Source: Lachnospiraceae bacterium YSD2013 (GTDB taxonomy: Bacteria > Bacillota > Clostridia > Lachnospirales > Lachnospiraceae). Taken from it: a DNA stretch of 64,000 bases. Of the stretch, positions 16,231 through 25,546 are shown in pieces. The notes under the pieces are model-generated. The model was not told where the DNA came from. It worked only from the letters and a program-made list of their open reading frames with translations, and made no database searches. Positions within the stretch are counted from its first letter, which is position 1; every line of letters begins with the position of its first letter. The position numbers and the translations under genes are program-made. Location of the stretch: contig FMTX01000008.1 of assembly GCA_900100895.1 (NCBI GenBank), positions 62,001 through 126,000 on the forward strand, written 5' to 3'.

Positions 16231-17646
16231 ATGAAGGTTAAGGAGAGTACTTATATCAAGAGTAACAAGCCTTTGTTCAAAAAGCTTGTTTCGGAACTTC
16301 TTAAAAAGTATGAGTATGCATCGGTTTTGGTTAACGATTCAATGGGTAAGAGATACTCGGTTTCGAAGACCGGCACCAATGTTGCTGAAGATGAAATTTA
16401 CACTTCAAGAGGATATGTTGTAAAGGTTTACGATGGCGGATGTTATGCCGAGTATTCGGGCAACAGAATTTCAGAAGAAGAGATTTCCAGGATTGTGACG
16501 CTTGTGTCAGAGAAGCTTGTGAACCTCGGACAGGGAATTGACAAGTCTCAGTACAAGGTTCCGGAAGATGAAGAGGTTTCTTTTGTTAAGAGCACCGAGT
16601 GTGAAATCGACCCGGAAGCTTTCGGTGACGAGGCAATCGTTAAGAAGCTTACCGAGATTCATAAGAAAGGTATGGCTTACGACGAAAAGATTCTTAACTG
16701 TGGTGCGAGAACCGAATTCCAGAGATATTCCAAGCTCTTTCTTTCAAAGAACAAGGATCTTGAGCAGAACGTAATGTGGACCAGCGCAGCCGTGAACGTT
16801 AACACCAAGCGTGGCAACGAAGTTAAGACAGCTTATGATTCCGGCTCTATCATGGGCGGCATGGAAATGCTTAATAAGCTCGAAGATATGGTGGAGAACA
16901 CCGCCAAGATTGCTATCGAACTTCTCGACAGCGAGCCTATCAAGCCCGGCGAGTACGAGTGCGTATGCACACCTGAAGTAACAGGTATGATTGTGCATGA
17001 AGCATTTGGCCACGGTGTTGAGATGGACATGTTTGTTAAGGATAGAGCACTTGCTCAGAAGTACATCGGCGAGTACGTTGCATCACCCCTCGTTACCATG
17101 CACGACGGTAATGCTGTTGAGCAGACCGCGACATATTTCTTTGATGATGAAGGTACAGTTTCCAGCGATACTGTTATCATCGACAAGGGTATTCTTGTAG
17201 CAGGCATCAGCGATCTTCAGTCCGCTATGGCACTCGGTACCACTCCTACCGGTAACGGCAGACGTGAAAGCTACAGAAGAAAAGCATACACCCGTATGAC
17301 CAACACATATTTCGAGCCCGGAACCGACAAGGTTGAGGACATGATCGCCTCTGTCAAGGACGGACTTTTACTTGAAATGCCTTTCTCGGGTATGGAAGAT
17401 CCCAAGAACTGGGGCATTCAGTGCATGGTTAACTATGCGCGCGAGATTAAGGACGGTAAGCTTACCGGCAAGATTTTTTCACCCATCGTTTTAACCGGCT
17501 ATGTGCCCGATCTTCTTAAGAGCATCTCTATGATGTCCGATGAGAAATCCCTCGGCGGCGCAGGCTTCTGCGGTAAGGGATACAAAGAATGGGTTAAAGT
17601 ATCTGACGGTGGCCCTTATATCAAGGCCAAGATCAGACTGGGTTAA
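16231..17646 (+). CDS. tldD: metalloprotease TldD
   Basis: A 471-residue protein of normal family length. The zinc motif HEAFGHGVEMD is at residues 256-266 (HExxxH), with the C-terminal GAGFCGKGYKEWVKVSDGGP block typical of TldD. TldD pairs with TldE (PmbA) to form a heterodimeric protease that degrades unfolded peptides and, in other bacteria, removes leader peptides from modified peptides or acts on antitoxins. The partner gene follows directly. GGAGGAG is the ribosome site. Confidence 0.92.
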   Translation: MKVKESTYIKSNKPLFKKLVSELLKKYEYASVLVNDSMGKRYSVSKTGTNVAEDEIYTSRGYVVKVYDGGCYAEYSGNRISEEEISRIVTLVSEKLVNLGQGIDKSQYKVPEDEEVSFVKSTECEIDPEAFGDEAIVKKLTEIHKKGMAYDEKILNCGARTEFQRYSKLFLSKNKDLEQNVMWTSAAVNVNTKRGNEVKTAYDSGSIMGGMEMLNKLEDMVENTAKIAIELLDSEPIKPGEYECVCTPEVTGMIVHEAFGHGVEMDMFVKDRALAQKYIGEYVASPLVTMHDGNAVEQTATYFFDDEGTVSSDTVIIDKGILVAGISDLQSAMALGTTPTGNGRRESYRRKAYTRMTNTYFEPGTDKVEDMIASVKDGLLLEMPFSGMEDPKNWGIQCMVNYAREIKDGKLTGKIFSPIVLTGYVPDLLKSISMMSDEKSLGGAGFCGKGYKEWVKVSDGGPYIKAKIRLG

Positions 17647-17661
17647 GGAGGCGTGCTTGAG

Positions 17662-18936
17662 ATGAAAAGATATATTGATATACTTAATAAATCAAACGTC
17701 GGCACCTACTTCGTAAGCGAAACTGCGGCCAAGAGCGTAGAACTTTTCTTTATAAAAAAGAAGCTCGACATGCGCCGTATGAAAGACGATGACAGTGCTG
17801 AAATTACCATATACAAAGACATGGAAGAAGACGGCAAGAAGTTTCGCGGCTTTGCGGCAGTTAACGTGAACTCCACCATGTCCGATGAAGAAATTGCAGA
17901 GAAGATTAAATCGGCTGATTACGCGGCTTCTTTTGTCAAGAATCCTTTCTTCGAGTTTGCAAAGGCTACTAAGTCCGACAAGAAGGTTCAGGAAAGTGAC
18001 TTAAACAAGTACGAGCTTTCCGAGATTGCCGACAAGTTCGTGGAAGCTTTCTATTCCGAGGACAAGGATGCACATGCATTTATTAATTCTTTCGAACTTT
18101 TTGTAAGAGAGAATGAAGTCCACATGGTAAGCTCCGAAGGCACCGACGTATCTTATGTCAAAAGAAGTGTCTGGGGCGAATTCGTAGCTCAGTGCAAGGA
18201 GCCTCAGGATGTTGAGACCTACAAGAGTTTTGAATACGACTCACTGGCACTTTCAGACCTAAAGGACCTTGTTAAGACCACCCTTAAGATGACTGCCGAC
18301 AGAGCAACCGCCACCAAGATGCCCAAGGCCGGCACATACGATGTGGTACTTGCTGACAGCTATGTTCCCGAAGTTCTTACTTACTACGCTGAGAGAGCGC
18401 ACGTCGGCTATATCTATCCCGGCTATTCGGATTTCAAGGTCGGCGATAACGTTCAGGGCGAGAAAGTCACAGGCGATAAGCTTAACATGAAGTTTGGCGT
18501 ATCCGTTCCTTTCGACTACGAAGGAATAGAGATGAAAGAAAGAGACTTCGTGAAGGACGGCGTACTTAAGACCATCCACGGCAACCAGAGATTCTCTTAT
18601 TACCTGGGAGTTGAGCCCATCGGTACTTACAATAAGATTGTTATGCCTGCAGGCACAGTATCCATGGCAGACATGTTCAAGAAGAAATGCCTCTACGTAG
18701 TTAACTTCTCCGATTTCCAGATGGATGCCCTCGACGGACACTTCGCAGGCGAAATCAGACTTGCTTACTACTATGACGGTAACGGCAACGTAGAATGTGT
18801 AACCGGAGGCAGCGTTAACGGCAGCATCTTCGAAGCACAAAGCGAGCTTACCTTCTCATCCGAGACACAGAAGCTTTTAAGATTTGAAGGACCCAAGGCT
18901 TGCATGTTTAAGAATGTAGCCGTAGCAGGTGAATAA
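17662..18936 (+). CDS. tldE: metalloprotease partner TldE/PmbA
   Basis: A 424-residue protein of the TldD/PmbA family that lacks the HExxxH zinc motif, as expected of the TldE subunit. The start is taken at ATG 17662 because AAGGAGG ends at 17651; the upstream in-frame GTG (17653) would be only one base from that site. Recognisable segments are the C-terminal GHFAGEIRLAYYYDGNGNVE and VTGGSVNGSIFEAQ. It is immediately downstream of tldD and presumably co-translated with it. Confidence 0.88.
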   Translation: MKRYIDILNKSNVGTYFVSETAAKSVELFFIKKKLDMRRMKDDDSAEITIYKDMEEDGKKFRGFAAVNVNSTMSDEEIAEKIKSADYAASFVKNPFFEFAKATKSDKKVQESDLNKYELSEIADKFVEAFYSEDKDAHAFINSFELFVRENEVHMVSSEGTDVSYVKRSVWGEFVAQCKEPQDVETYKSFEYDSLALSDLKDLVKTTLKMTADRATATKMPKAGTYDVVLADSYVPEVLTYYAERAHVGYIYPGYSDFKVGDNVQGEKVTGDKLNMKFGVSVPFDYEGIEMKERDFVKDGVLKTIHGNQRFSYYLGVEPIGTYNKIVMPAGTVSMADMFKKKCLYVVNFSDFQMDALDGHFAGEIRLAYYYDGNGNVECVTGGSVNGSIFEAQSELTFSSETQKLLRFEGPKACMFKNVAVAGE

Positions 18937-18952
18937 TCACAAACAGCCAAAG

Positions 18953-18990
18953 AAAAACCCCGGAGTCGCGAAGATTCCGGGGTAATTTAA
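18953..18990 (-). terminator. shared terminator between tldE and rubrerythrin
   Basis: The inverted repeat CCCCGGA/TCCGGGG (18958-18982) is followed on the minus strand by TTTTT, so it clearly ends the rubrerythrin transcript. On the plus strand the downstream tract (TAATTTAA) is weaker but may also serve tldE. Confidence 0.8.
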
Positions 18991-19005
18991 TGCTCAAAAA
19001 TCAGC

Positions 19006-19548
19006 TTATTTAAAGTATCTGTTATATAAGCCTTCGAAAGCCTTACCATGGCGAGCTTCGTCACGAGCCATCTCATGAACGGTATCGTGAATAGCGTCAA
19101 GGTTAAGCGCCTTAGCTCTCTTGGCAAGATCGGTCTTACCTGCGGTAGCACCGTTCTCTGCTTCGATTCTCATCTCAAGATTCTTCTTGGTGGAAGGAGT
19201 AACAACCTCACCGAGTAATTCTGCGAATTTAGCAGCATGTTCAGCTTCTTCAAAAGCAGCCTTCTCCCAGTATAAACCGATTTCGGGATAACCTTCTCTG
19301 AAAGCCACACGGCTCATTGCAAGGTACATACCAACTTCGGAGCACTCACCGGTAAAGTTGGATCTTAAATCATTGATAATATCTTCGGGAGCACCTGAAG
19401 CAACACCTACTACGTGCTCGGAAGCCCAGGTAAGTTCACCTTCCTGCTTGGTGAATTTCTCCTTGGGAGCCTGACATACGGGGCACTTATCGGGAGCTTC
19501 ATCACCCTCGTGAACGTAGCCGCATACGGAACATACATATTTTGCCAT
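19006..19548 (-). CDS. rbr: reverse rubrerythrin
   Basis: A 180-residue protein. The rubredoxin-type iron site comes first ([11 protein letters not shown]...CPVCQAP, two CxxC pairs). The ferritin-like diiron helices follow ([33 protein letters not shown]). This order is the reverse of classical rubrerythrin and is characteristic of clostridia. The enzyme reduces hydrogen peroxide and helps oxygen tolerance in anaerobes. AAGGAGG lies upstream, and it has its own promoter and terminator, so it is monocistronic. Confidence 0.93.
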   Translation of the reverse strand: MAKYVCSVCGYVHEGDEAPDKCPVCQAPKEKFTKQEGELTWASEHVVGVASGAPEDIINDLRSNFTGECSEVGMYLAMSRVAFREGYPEIGLYWEKAAFEEAEHAAKFAELLGEVVTPSTKKNLEMRIEAENGATAGKTDLAKRAKALNLDAIHDTVHEMARDEARHGKAFEGLYNRYFK

Positions 19549-19585
19549 AAATAACCTCCTTATATTATGGGTTTAAAGTTAGCTT

Positions 19586-19594
19586 ATTATATCA
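19586..19594 (-). promoter_or_regulatory. extended -10 promoter of rubrerythrin
   Basis: On the minus strand TGA-TATAAT forms a consensus extended -10 about 35 bases before the start codon. No clear -35 is seen, which is usual for extended -10 promoters. No PerR-type box was recognised. Confidence 0.6.
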
Positions 19595-19618
19595 TAAACG
19601 CAGGCATATACGTATTAA

Positions 19619-19648
19619 TTGACAGCAAGAAATCGTAAAAAATAAGAT
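19619..19648 (+). promoter_or_regulatory. probable sigma-A promoter of the kinase/regulator operon
   Basis: TTGACA (19619-19624) and TAAGAT (19643-19648) with an 18-base spacer. A second possible -10 (TATGAT near 19706) lies closer to the gene. The choice is uncertain. Confidence 0.4.
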
Positions 19649-19758
19649 TTTTCGCTTTATTGTTTTTTTAGAAATATATTTCACATCTTTAAGCAAATAA
19701 ACTTAGAAATATGATAAGATTTTCTTGAATGGTGGGGAAATAAAGAAGGGAGACAATC

Positions 19759-20895
19759 GTGAAGCTTAAGACAAGATTACAAGTTACCTTCGGTGTCATC
19801 GCGCTATTGCCGGTATGTTTGTTCTCGCTTGCATTCCTTGTTATAGGTAAGATAATGATATTCTTACAGAAGACGGGAGGCATCGAGCGTGTAGACAGAC
19901 TTATGCCGCAGGGCGTTCTGACTACCCTTATCATAACATTTTTCATAATAATGCTCTTCATTGCGGCGGGACTTACCAGATGGATAGCGCGCGGCGTGTT
20001 TAACCCCGTCAATGATTTAAAGATTGGTATGCAGCAGATTGCGGACGGCAACTTTGACTACGTCCTCGATTCGAATATGACCGGTGAAATCGGCGAGCTT
20101 TATCACAACTACGAAGACATGAGACTAAGGCTCAAGGAAAGCGCCGAGGAATCAATTCAGAACGAAGCAAAGAACCGTGAGCTTATCACTAACATTTCTC
20201 ACGATTTAAAAACCCCCATAACTGCTATCAAAGGTTACGTGGAAGGTATCATGGACGGTGTTTGCTGCACCCCCGAGAAGATGGACAAGTACATCAAGAC
20301 CATCTACAACAAGGCCAATGACATGGACAGGCTCATTAACGAGCTTACTATTTACTCAAGAATCGATGCGAATCGTATCCCTTACACATTCTTAAGGCTT
20401 AACGTTCGCGAGTTCTTTGATGATTGTATCGAGGAAGTAGGACTTGACCTTGAGTCCAAGCACATAGAGCTTAACTACTCCAACATGGTTGCCGAGGACA
20501 CTCGAGTCATCGCCGACCCCGAGCAACTTAAGCGCGTAATCAACAACATCATCAGCAACTCTGTCAAGTACATGGACAAGGAGAAAGAAAAAGCAATCAT
20601 CAATTTCTCCATAGTTGACGAAGGCGACGCCATTAAAGTCGAAATTGAAGACAACGGACGTGGCATAGCGGCCAAGGACTTACCCAATATATTCGAAAGA
20701 TTTTTCAGATCCGATTCATCCAGAAACTCTGCCAAGGGTGGAAGCGGAATCGGACTTTCCATAGTTAAGAAGATCGTGGAAGACCACGGCGGGTACATAT
20801 GGGCCACCAGCAAAGAAGGCGAAGGAACCTGTATGCACTTTGTATTACGTAAATACGAGGAGGTTAGAGACAATGAGCAAGATATTAATAATTGA
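19759..20895 (+). CDS. sensor histidine kinase (HAMP-HisKA-HATPase)
   Basis: A 378-residue membrane kinase with a GTG start preceded by AAGGGAGA. Two membrane helices (about 8-32 and 54-75) bracket only about 20 external residues, so it has no real extracytoplasmic sensor domain and may sense the membrane or a partner protein. A HAMP linker follows, then the phospho-accepting His148 in SHDLKTPITAIKGY. The ATP-binding boxes are N (NNIISNSVKYM), G1 (IEDNGRGI) and G2 (GGSGIGLSIVKKIV). It overlaps the next gene by 23 bases; the two form a two-component pair. Confidence 0.9.
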   Translation: MKLKTRLQVTFGVIALLPVCLFSLAFLVIGKIMIFLQKTGGIERVDRLMPQGVLTTLIITFFIIMLFIAAGLTRWIARGVFNPVNDLKIGMQQIADGNFDYVLDSNMTGEIGELYHNYEDMRLRLKESAEESIQNEAKNRELITNISHDLKTPITAIKGYVEGIMDGVCCTPEKMDKYIKTIYNKANDMDRLINELTIYSRIDANRIPYTFLRLNVREFFDDCIEEVGLDLESKHIELNYSNMVAEDTRVIADPEQLKRVINNIISNSVKYMDKEKEKAIINFSIVDEGDAIKVEIEDNGRGIAAKDLPNIFERFFRSDSSRNSAKGGSGIGLSIVKKIVEDHGGYIWATSKEGEGTCMHFVLRKYEEVRDNEQDINN

Positions 20896-21565
20896 AGATG
20901 AAGACGCAATTGCAGACCTTGAGAAAGACTATCTTGAATTAAGCGATTTTACTGTTGAAATAGCAGGCGACGGCATAGAAGGCGAGAAGAAAGCACTTGA
21001 AGAGGACTTTGATCTTATCGTCCTCGACCTGATGCTTCCCGGCAAGGACGGCTTCGAAGTCTGCAAGTCCATCAGGGAAAAGAAAAACGTTCCCATCCTT
21101 ATGGTTTCGGCCAAAAAAGACGATATCGACAAGATTCGCGGACTCGGCCTTGGCGCAGACGACTACATGACCAAGCCCTTCAGCCCCAGCGAGCTTGTTG
21201 CGAGAGTTAAGGCACACATGGCACGTTATGAGCGCCTCGTTCACTCCAATGCCAAGCCCGACAACAAGATTATTGAAATTCGTGGCTTAAAGATTGATAA
21301 GACCGCAAGACGCGTATGGGTAGACGGCGAAGAAAAGCAGTTCACCACCAAGGAATTTGACTTACTCACATTCCTTGCCGAGAACCCCAACCACGTATTT
21401 ACCAAGGACGAACTCTTCAGAGAAATCTGGGACATGGACTCCATCGGTGACATCGCAACCGTTACGGTTCATATTAAGAAGATACGTGAAAAAGTTGAAT
21501 TCGATTCAGCTAACCCTCAATATATAGAAACAATTTGGGGAGTAGGCTACCGCTTTAAAATCTAA
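20873..21565 (+). CDS. OmpR-family response regulator
   Basis: The start is at ATG 20873 behind GAGGAGG (20857-20863), giving 230 residues. The receiver domain carries the acidic pair ED near residues 8-10, phospho-acceptor Asp52 (LDLMLPGKDGF) and the conserved Lys in DDYMTKPF. The C-terminal winged helix has FDLLTFLAENPNHVFTKDELF and TVTVHIKKIREKVE. It is cognate to the kinase gene that overlaps it; the regulon is unknown. Confidence 0.92.
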   Translation: MSKILIIEDEDAIADLEKDYLELSDFTVEIAGDGIEGEKKALEEDFDLIVLDLMLPGKDGFEVCKSIREKKNVPILMVSAKKDDIDKIRGLGLGADDYMTKPFSPSELVARVKAHMARYERLVHSNAKPDNKIIEIRGLKIDKTARRVWVDGEEKQFTTKEFDLLTFLAENPNHVFTKDELFREIWDMDSIGDIATVTVHIKKIREKVEFDSANPQYIETIWGVGYRFKI

Positions 21566-21591
21566 GTTTTCTTTTACCGAAAGGGGCATAG

Positions 21592-22233
21592 ATGGAAGTT
21601 CTTTTTGAGGACGAACACATACTTGTGGTTAATAAGCCCGCAGGCATAGCTACGCAGACTAAAGGCGTGGCGGCAAGAGACCTGGAGAGCGAGTGCAAGA
21701 AATACAGGAAGTCTAAGGGCGAGGCACCCGAGATTTACGTGGTGCACAGACTTGACCAGCCGGTATCCGGTATACTTGTTTTGGCCAAGACCCGTGAAGC
21801 GGCAGCGGCACTTACCAAGGGAATGAAAGAGGACGATTTCTCCAAGGACTACCGCGCAATCGTGTACAAAGAAACCGAACCGAAGCCCGGAGCCAAACTC
21901 GTGGATTTCCTAGTCAAAGACGGCAAGACCAACACTTCCTGCGTAGTTCCTAAGAACGTACCGGGAGCCAAGGAAGCAATTCTTACCTACGAAGTAGAGG
22001 AAGACCGTGACAAGACAGCAAGTCTTTTGGTACACCTTAAGACCGGCAGGCACCACCAGATAAGAGTCCAACTTGCCAATGCGGGAATGCCTATTCTGGG
22101 TGACCTTAAATATGGTACAGAGGCAAGTATCGACTACTCTAAGAGCGAGAAAATATCAAACGTCAAGCTATGTGCTTACCACCTTGAGTTCAATCATCCC
22201 AAGACAGGCGGGCACATGGAATTCTCCATATAG
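21592..22233 (+). CDS. RluA-family pseudouridine synthase
   Basis: A 213-residue protein with the catalytic block VHRLDQPVSGILVLAKT, whose Asp is the nucleophile in RluA-family enzymes. The RHHQIRVQLANAGMPILGD motif follows later. There is no S4 domain, so it is a short RluA-type enzyme acting on rRNA or tRNA; the target uridine cannot be predicted. It follows the response regulator gene by 26 bases and is closed by a terminator, so it probably shares the upstream transcript. Confidence 0.88.
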   Translation: MEVLFEDEHILVVNKPAGIATQTKGVAARDLESECKKYRKSKGEAPEIYVVHRLDQPVSGILVLAKTREAAAALTKGMKEDDFSKDYRAIVYKETEPKPGAKLVDFLVKDGKTNTSCVVPKNVPGAKEAILTYEVEEDRDKTASLLVHLKTGRHHQIRVQLANAGMPILGDLKYGTEASIDYSKSEKISNVKLCAYHLEFNHPKTGGHMEFSI

Positions 22234-22242
22234 TAATTAAAG

Positions 22243-22270
22243 GCGAGACCTGAGCAGGTTTCGCTTTTTC
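22243..22270 (+). terminator. intrinsic terminator after the pseudouridine synthase
   Basis: GCGAGACCT/AGGTTTCGC stem (one G-T pair) with a short loop, followed by TTTTTC. Confidence 0.88.
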
Positions 22271-22298
22271 TTTTGTCGCACAAATGCGGTAATTGGGT

Positions 22299-22304
22299 TA
22301 TAAT
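22299..22304 (+). promoter_or_regulatory. -10 element upstream of the O-antigen-ligase-like gene
   Basis: A consensus TATAAT lies 51 bases before the start codon. The nearest -35-like hexamer (TTGTCG, 22273-22278) is 20 bases away, longer than ideal, so the promoter is tentative. Confidence 0.35.
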
Positions 22305-22354
22305 GACTTTAATTGGGAACATTTCAATTTTATAGTATTTGAGGAGGTACCTTC

Positions 22355-23956
22355 ATGGGTAAAAGCTCGGAAAACAATTACGGAAAAATATTGGGATTCA
22401 TTGGGAATACTTTGTTATGGATATCGGTATTGGCCTATTTCATTTTGGTCCCTTTGTATTTTCAGGATGGATACACTAAGATAGCCACTCGCAAATACGA
22501 ATGCTTCATGGCGATATCCAAAAATTCTGCAATATTTATCGGCATCTTCATTTTGGTGTATCTGTGCACTTGGGGCTTTAATAAAGAAGAACGAGCAGTT
22601 TTTAAGCCGCTTACAAAGATAGATATAGGAATGCTGATATTCATCGCTGTAGCGTATGGTTCTCATCTGTTAAGTGCTTATAAGATGATAGAGCCCAAGG
22701 AAGAGGGAGCCTGGTTTTATGAGGGAAGCTTATACGGTACGCAAGGCTGGTACATGGGACTTGTTACCTATTTGATTCTGGTATTTATGTACTTTGCAGT
22801 ATCAAGATTCCTTAGGTACTCAAACATCATATGGATCCCTATCATGGCAGTAACATCTCTCATATTTCTGTGGGGAATGTTAAACAGATACGGTATCTTC
22901 CCTATAGATATGAAATTGGCCAATGAATCATTTATTGCATCTCTGGGCAACATTAACTGGTTTGCAGGATACGCCAGTGTACTGGCGCCGATAGTGGCAG
23001 GCTTGTTCTATGCAGCCAAGTCGGGCAAAGAAAAAGCTTTGCTGATTATTCCGTTAATTCTTTCCCACGGAATCGTGTTACTTAATAATTCGGACAGTAT
23101 CGTGTTTGCGTATGCGGTGATGTTTTTCTTCCTTTTTTGCTATTCGCTTGATAATAAGGATAGAATGTTGCGCTTTACCTGGCTTGTGTTTTCTTTTTCC
23201 GCAACCGGAATGGGCTTCTTCTTTATAGACAAGGCGCTTCCCGGCGTTAAAGAAGGAACTTCGAGATTTTCCGATATTTTTACCAAAGGAATAACCGCGA
23301 TTATGATTTTCGTGGCATGCCTTGCTTTGGCTGTGTTTATGGGATTGTGCGAAGAGTGTAAAATAAACTATCCGGAAAAGCTCGGTGCCAAATTAAGAAA
23401 GTTAATTTTGATACTGCTTGCGGCAGGATTGGTCGTATATGTCCTTTTGGTATTTATTAATACGAAGACCGGGGGTGCACTTCCCATTATCGGAAACCGC
23501 GGAATGTTTTTGTTTAATAAAAGATGGGGCTCAAACAGAGGAGCAACGTGGATTTCCGGAGCACTTCTATATAAAGATTTAAGCTTCGGAAAGAAATTGA
23601 TTGGTACGGGTCCGGACACTTTTTATTTTGCACTTAAGGAGAGTCCGGCGGCGTTTGCTGTCGCTGAGTCGGCATTTGGCAAATCAAGACTGACCAATGC
23701 TCACAACGAGATTATAACGTTACTAGTAAATGTCGGATTACTCGGAACGGCAGCATTCTTATTCATGAGCATTTCTGCCGTGAAAGCATTTGTAAAGGCA
23801 GCAAAAGAACGCCCTTACATCATAGCCTTTGCGCTTTCTGTGATATGTTATCTTGCCAATAACGTATTCAGTTTCCAGCAGGTTACCAATACCCCTTTCT
23901 TTTTCCTTGTGATAGCGCTCGGCGCAGCAGCAGTCGTAAAGGCAGAGAGCAAGTAA
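22355..23956 (+). CDS. O-antigen ligase / polymerase-like membrane protein
   Basis: A 533-residue polytopic protein with about 12 hydrophobic segments. The large loop near residues 380-450 contains RGATWISGALLYKDLSFGKKLIGTGPDTF. It is followed by AHNEIITLLVNVGLLGTAAFLF, the pattern of the Wzy_C/O-antigen ligase family. Such proteins ligate or polymerise glycans on the outer face of the membrane. No glycosyltransferases lie beside it, so the substrate is open. It has a strong GAGGAGG site and appears monocistronic. Confidence 0.75.
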   Translation: MGKSSENNYGKILGFIGNTLLWISVLAYFILVPLYFQDGYTKIATRKYECFMAISKNSAIFIGIFILVYLCTWGFNKEERAVFKPLTKIDIGMLIFIAVAYGSHLLSAYKMIEPKEEGAWFYEGSLYGTQGWYMGLVTYLILVFMYFAVSRFLRYSNIIWIPIMAVTSLIFLWGMLNRYGIFPIDMKLANESFIASLGNINWFAGYASVLAPIVAGLFYAAKSGKEKALLIIPLILSHGIVLLNNSDSIVFAYAVMFFFLFCYSLDNKDRMLRFTWLVFSFSATGMGFFFIDKALPGVKEGTSRFSDIFTKGITAIMIFVACLALAVFMGLCEECKINYPEKLGAKLRKLILILLAAGLVVYVLLVFINTKTGGALPIIGNRGMFLFNKRWGSNRGATWISGALLYKDLSFGKKLIGTGPDTFYFALKESPAAFAVAESAFGKSRLTNAHNEIITLLVNVGLLGTAAFLFMSISAVKAFVKAAKERPYIIAFALSVICYLANNVFSFQQVTNTPFFFLVIALGAAAVVKAESK

Positions 23957-23971
23957 TTGCGTGGTATTAGG

Positions 23972-24000
23972 TTGACAAAGAATGATGTTAAAACTATAAT
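23972..24000 (+). promoter_or_regulatory. consensus sigma-A promoter of proS
   Basis: TTGACA (23972-23977) and TATAAT (23995-24000) are both perfect and spaced 17 bases apart. This is one of the strongest promoters in the window. Confidence 0.9.
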
Positions 24001-24033
24001 AAAACACTACGCGTTTTATTATCGATCGCTTTT

Positions 24034-24056
24034 GAATGAGTCATTCGGACTCATTC
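24034..24056 (+). promoter_or_regulatory. leader hairpin before proS
   Basis: GAATGAGTC and GACTCATTC form a perfect 9-bp stem with a five-base loop in the roughly 85-base leader, ending about 25 bases before the GGAGG ribosome site. No T-box sequence or T tract is present, so it is neither a T-box nor an obvious terminator. It may stabilise the mRNA or bind a regulator. Confidence 0.45.
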
Positions 24057-24092
24057 CGGCTCAATTAGTTAAAAGATATTTAGGAGGAACCA

Positions 24093-25529
24093 ATGGCAGA
24101 CAAGAAAATGGTAGAGGCGATAACCTCTATGGACGAGGATTTTGCACAATGGTATACGGACATTGTTAAGAAAGCCGATTTGTGCGACTACACAAGCGTT
24201 AAAGGCTGTATGGTTTTTAAGCCCGCCGGATATGCTATCTGGGAGCTTATTCAGAGACAGCTTGATGACCGCTTCAAGGCAACGGGAGTTGAGAACGTTT
24301 ATCTTCCCATGTTTATTCCCGAAAGCTTACTGGAGAAAGAAAAAGACCATGTCGAGGGCTTTGCTCCCGAAGTAGCATGGGTAACTCAGGGCGGACTTCA
24401 GCCCCTTCAGGAGAAGATGTGTGTACGACCTACCTCGGAGACCCTTTTCTGCGATTTCTATAAAAATGAAGTACATTCATACAGAGACCTTCCCAAGGTA
24501 TACAACCAGTGGTGCTCTGTAGTACGTTGGGAGAAGGAGACCAGACCTTTCCTTCGTTCGAGAGAGTTTCTTTGGCAGGAAGGACATACCGTTCATGCCA
24601 CCGCTGAGGAAGCTGAAGAGCGTACTATTCAGATGCTTAACGTATATGCAGATTTCTGTGAGCAGGTTCTTGCTATGCCCGTAGTTAAAGGCCGCAAGAC
24701 TGACAAGGAGAAATTCGCCGGCGCGGAAGCTACTTATACTATAGAAGCTTTGATGCACGACGGTAAGGCACTTCAGTCCGGAACCAGCCACAACTTCGGC
24801 GACGGATTTGCTCGTGCTTTTGACATTCAGTTTACAGACAAAGACAATACATTAAAGTATGTTCACCAGACTTCATGGGGATGCACCACCAGACTTATCG
24901 GCGCAATCATCATGGTACACGGTGACGATTCGGGACTTAAGCTTCCTCCGCTTGTAGCTCCCACTCAGGTAGTAATTGTTCCCATTAAGCAGAAAGCTGA
25001 GGGCGTTCTTGATAAAGCATATGAAATCAGAGAAGAACTTAAGCAGAAGGGCTTCAGAGTTAAGGTAGACGATACCGATAAGAGCCCCGGATTTAAGTTT
25101 GCAGAGACCGAGATGCGCGGTGTTCCTTTCCGTGTTGAAATCGGCCCCAAGGATATCGAGGAAGGCAAGTGCGTAATTGCCCGTCGTGATAACGGCGAGA
25201 AGTTCGAGTGCCCTATCTCCGAGATTTCCGCTAAGATTGCAGAGCTTATTCCCGTAGTTCAGCACGACATGTTCGAAGCAGCCAAGGCTCGTCGTGATTC
25301 TCAGACTTATCAGGCTACAAGCTGGGATGAGTTTAAGAAGATTTTCGAAGAGAAGACCGGCTTTGTTAAGGCTATGTGGTGCGGCGACGTAGAGTGTGAG
25401 AATAAGATCAAAGAAGAACTTGCCGTTACCAGCAGATGCATGCCCTTCAAGCAGGAGACAATTTCAGACAAGTGCGTATGCTGCGGTAAGCCCGCCACCA
25501 AGATGGTATACTGGGGCAAAGCATACTAA
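24093..25529 (+). CDS. proS: prolyl-tRNA synthetase (archaeal/eukaryotic-like type)
   Basis: A 478-residue class II synthetase lacking the editing insertion found in the longer bacterial ProS. Motif 2 is around [24 protein letters not shown] and motif 3 around the [21 protein letters not shown] block. The anticodon-binding domain is followed by a C-terminal domain with paired cysteines ([19 protein letters not shown]), typical of ProS type 3. It charges tRNA-Pro with proline. Confidence 0.95.
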   Translation: MADKKMVEAITSMDEDFAQWYTDIVKKADLCDYTSVKGCMVFKPAGYAIWELIQRQLDDRFKATGVENVYLPMFIPESLLEKEKDHVEGFAPEVAWVTQGGLQPLQEKMCVRPTSETLFCDFYKNEVHSYRDLPKVYNQWCSVVRWEKETRPFLRSREFLWQEGHTVHATAEEAEERTIQMLNVYADFCEQVLAMPVVKGRKTDKEKFAGAEATYTIEALMHDGKALQSGTSHNFGDGFARAFDIQFTDKDNTLKYVHQTSWGCTTRLIGAIIMVHGDDSGLKLPPLVAPTQVVIVPIKQKAEGVLDKAYEIREELKQKGFRVKVDDTDKSPGFKFAETEMRGVPFRVEIGPKDIEEGKCVIARRDNGEKFECPISEISAKIAELIPVVQHDMFEAAKARRDSQTYQATSWDEFKKIFEEKTGFVKAMWCGDVECENKIKEELAVTSRCMPFKQETISDKCVCCGKPATKMVYWGKAY

Positions 25530-25546
25530 GAAGAGAGGTTTGAATC

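Noticed and set aside
17653-17661. GTG start for tldE
   Set aside because: It is one base from the GGAGG site, too close for initiation; the ATG at 17662 has normal spacing.
24001-24092. T-box riboswitch before proS
   Set aside because: The leader is too short and lacks the T-box sequence and an antiterminator/terminator pair.
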